Assembly: GCA_023700785.1 (NCBI GenBank)
Contig: JAMPYH010000147.1
Coordinates: 1 to 6,870 of the forward strand
Length of the DNA: 6,870 nt
Direction: 5' to 3'
Source of the DNA: Candidatus Zixiibacteriota bacterium
GTDB taxonomy: Bacteria; Zixibacteria; MSB-5A5; GN15; FEB-12
The notes beneath the pieces are model-generated. The model worked only from the letters and a program-made list of their open reading frames with translations. It searched no databases and was not told where the DNA came from. Below, piece after piece: positions 5,803 through 6,870 of this stretch. Each line of letters begins with the position of its first letter. Within the stretch, counting starts at the first letter, position 1. The translations under genes and the position numbers were made by a program.

Positions 5803-6381
5803 TTAAGCCTCGGCTACCGACTTGAGAATGGCGAGTCGCTCGGACCAGAACTTCTTCTGCGCTTCCGCGGCCTTCGCGCTGGAAAGTTTGAAGTGCTGCA
5901 CCACAACCTGGCATTTGTCCGGCGTCCTGGGATAGACTCGCAGTTCGAAGATATTCCCGTCGGGCCAGTCAAACCGGGCTGATTTCGGCGGAGTTGCTGT
6001 GCGCAGGACGATCTTCTCCTTAAGGAACTTCTTCCGGTTGGTAGTGGATAACCACACGTCGAACGCCTTGCTGGCCGGAATGGCAATGGTCTTGCTCACC
6101 GATATCTCAAAGCCGTCCGGCCGTTGGTGCTTGACCCGTATCCCTTTGGCCTGCTCGTAGCCGACCGCGATCATTTGGCACCACCATCCGGGGACGCCGA
6201 GTTTGTCATGCAGGTACTCGGCAATCTGCTTGTGTGGCATGTCGTATGCCTTGGCTTTGTCGAGGACGGCGATCCACTGCTTCCAGGTTTTGCCGGTTTT
6301 CGCCTTGAGGGCGACGTCGCCGACGTTTTCGCCGATCGCCGCCGGCTTGGTGGATGCTTTACGGGTTGTCGCGGCTGGCAC
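5803..6381 (-). CDS. DUF4287 and SRPBCC (AHSA1-like) two-domain protein
   Basis: This 192-residue protein has three parts. Residues 2-16 are an Ala/Thr/Lys-rich tail (PAATTRKASTKPA). Residues about 27-82 are a DUF4287-type helical domain (KTGKTWKQWIAVLDKA, MPHKQIAEYLHDKLGVPGWW, VGYEQAKG), with Trp66-Trp67 prominent. Residues about 91-190 form an SRPBCC/START-like ligand-binding fold of the AHSA1 type: FEISVSKTIAIPASKAFDVW, a central DWPDGNIFELRVY strand pair, then a long C-terminal helix (AAEAQKKFWSERLAILKSV). No signal peptide is seen, so it is probably cytoplasmic. Hydrophobic-ligand binding is inferred from the fold and the biological role is unknown. The start is GTG at 6381-6379, supported by AAGGAG five bases upstream (6392-6387). 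No terminator follows it; the cupin promoter begins 20 bases after its stop. Confidence 0.87.
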   Translation of the reverse strand: MPAATTRKASTKPAAIGENVGDVALKAKTGKTWKQWIAVLDKAKAYDMPHKQIAEYLHDKLGVPGWWCQMIAVGYEQAKGIRVKHQRPDGFEISVSKTIAIPASKAFDVWLSTTNRKKFLKEKIVLRTATPPKSARFDWPDGNIFELRVYPRTPDKCQVVVQHFKLSSAKAAEAQKKFWSERLAILKSVAEA

Positions 6382-6441
6382 CTGATCTCCTTCGCGAAAG
6401 TGGACTCAGCTGATCCTCCAAAAGTGCGGCATGCGGCGGTC

Positions 6442-6484
6442 CGACGCAATACCTAATTAAGGCCGTCCGGTTTCTATTGCGTCG
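6442..6484. repeat. 10-bp inverted repeat in the divergent intergenic region
   Basis: CGACGCAATA (6442-6451) and TATTGCGTCG (6475-6484) are perfect inverted copies separated by 23 bases. They lie between the minus-strand gene starting at 6381 and the plus-strand gene starting at 6665, so they could be a two-half-site operator or an RNA hairpin. The right arm overlaps the candidate -35 at 6477-6482. There is no T run directly after it, so it is not a typical terminator. Confidence 0.45.
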
Positions 6485-6505
6485 ACATTCGATCTTTTTT
6501 ATTAT
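6477..6505 (+). promoter_or_regulatory. Candidate distal promoter for the plus-strand secreted gene
   Basis: TATTAT (6500-6505, 5/6) follows TTGCGT (6477-6482, only 3/6) with a 17-base spacer containing a T-rich run. Transcription would start near 6512, giving a leader of about 150 bases before the ATG at 6665. The weak -35 would suit an activator-dependent promoter, but this is speculative. Confidence 0.3.
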
Positions 6506-6539
6506 GGACTAAGTCAGTCCAATCTGGCGCGCTCGCCAG
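6506..6539 (+). other. Two small adjacent hairpins in the upstream region
   Basis: GGACT (6506-6510) pairs with AGTCC (6516-6520), and CTGGCG (6524-6529) pairs with CGCCAG (6534-6539) around a CGCT loop. They would lie at the start of a transcript from the 6477-6505 promoter. Neither is followed by a T run. The rest of 6540-6600 shows nothing I can name. Confidence 0.3.
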
Positions 6540-6608
6540 CGAACGATTCTCGCGGTTCGGCTCCGATTCACTCCAGGTCCAGGCACCGCCGCCGCCTTTC
6601 AATCAGCA

Positions 6609-6638
6609 ATGACCAAATTGAGATAGGTATTCAATAAT
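6609..6638 (+). promoter_or_regulatory. Candidate proximal promoter for the plus-strand secreted gene
   Basis: AATAAT (6633-6638, 5/6) lies 18 bases after ATGACC (6609-6614, 4/6). Transcription would start near 6645, leaving about 20 bases that include the ribosome binding site AAGGAGGT (6652-6659). It competes with the 6477-6505 candidate; sequence alone does not decide. Confidence 0.3.
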
Positions 6639-6664
6639 TCACATCTCTTCGAAGGAGGTCCGCT

Positions 6665-6870
6665 ATGGAAAAAGGGACGCGGCTGGGTTTGAGCATGGCG
6701 CTATGCCTGGTGATCGCCTCGCTGGCAACGGCGACACCGCCTCGGTTGATCAGCTATCAGGGACGGGTAACCGACAATGTCGGGACTCCCATCAACCAGA
6801 ACGGCGCGAGCGTCCGGTTTATTCTTTACACTGATTCGACGGGTGGCACGATTCGATGGGCCGAAGTGAC
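6665..6870 (+). CDS. Secreted or surface protein, N-terminal fragment (3' end missing)
   Basis: The frame opens at ATG 6665 and stays open for 68 codons to the window edge. The start has an unusually good ribosome binding site, AAGGAGGT at 6652-6659, five bases upstream, implying strong translation. Residues 1-23 are a signal peptide (MEKGTRLG, then a hydrophobic core, cleavage near LATA/TPP). The mature start PRLISYQGRVTDNVGTPIN, followed by VRFILYTDSTGGTIRWAE, is the opening I know from large exported proteins of environmental bacteria with 'YQGRLTD..G.p' beginnings. These often continue into repetitive beta-rich or tail-fibre-like regions with a C-terminal chaperone or anchor. What follows here cannot be seen. 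An extracytoplasmic location is well supported and the function is unknown. The gene is transcribed divergently from the SRPBCC gene. Confidence 0.8.
   Translation, partial: MEKGTRLGLSMALCLVIASLATATPPRLISYQGRVTDNVGTPINQNGASVRFILYTDSTGGTIRWAEV

Noticed and set aside
1..6870. CRISPR array, tRNA, transposon ends or defence genes.
   Set aside because: No regularly spaced repeats, cloverleaf-like sequence, transposase, integrase or nuclease motifs were seen on either strand.

Overview
The window looks like an ordinary stretch of chromosome from a Gram-negative-type, respiratory, probably environmental bacterium. Four proteins appear to be exported: a multiheme cytochrome c, a YceI protein, a cupin and a large surface-type protein. 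Shine-Dalgarno sites are strong, intrinsic terminators are clear and sigma-70-like promoters are readable. The combination of paired-CXXCH cytochromes, an EF-G-like GTPase with an 'SRKTSL' switch I, and an 'ISYQGR' type secreted protein reminds me of FCB-group or candidate-phylum genomes such as Zixibacteria. That placement is an inference only. No tRNA, rRNA, CRISPR array, integrase or transposase was seen.

Layout. Bases 2-913 (+) hold the C-terminal part of a paired-CXXCH multiheme cytochrome c, closed by a textbook terminator at 938-969. From 1060 to 6381 every gene lies on the minus strand. Read in the direction of transcription from high to low coordinates, they are a DUF4287-SRPBCC protein (6381-5803), a secreted cupin (5616-5182) with its own promoter and terminator, and an RlmB-type rRNA 2'-O-methyltransferase lacking the usual N-terminal domain (5090-4512). 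Next come a four-helix membrane protein 36 bases later (4475-4095), a periplasmic YceI protein (3943-3332) with a terminator, and a full-length EF-G-like GTPase (3144-1060) with its own promoter and a 12-bp hairpin after its stop. A 283-base divergent region (6382-6664) then leads to a plus-strand secreted protein starting at 6665 and running off the window.

How the genes relate. They do not form one pathway. The minus-strand block is mostly short independent transcription units: two clear terminators (5123-5160 and 3271-3303) and two promoters (5755-5783 and 3211-3239) divide it. Only rlmB and the small membrane gene look co-transcribed. The most unusual points are the shortened RlmB with no ribosome binding site and a possible leaderless start, the altered switch I of the EF-G-like protein, and a 10-bp inverted repeat in the divergent intergenic region. 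I found no convincing new multi-gene system.
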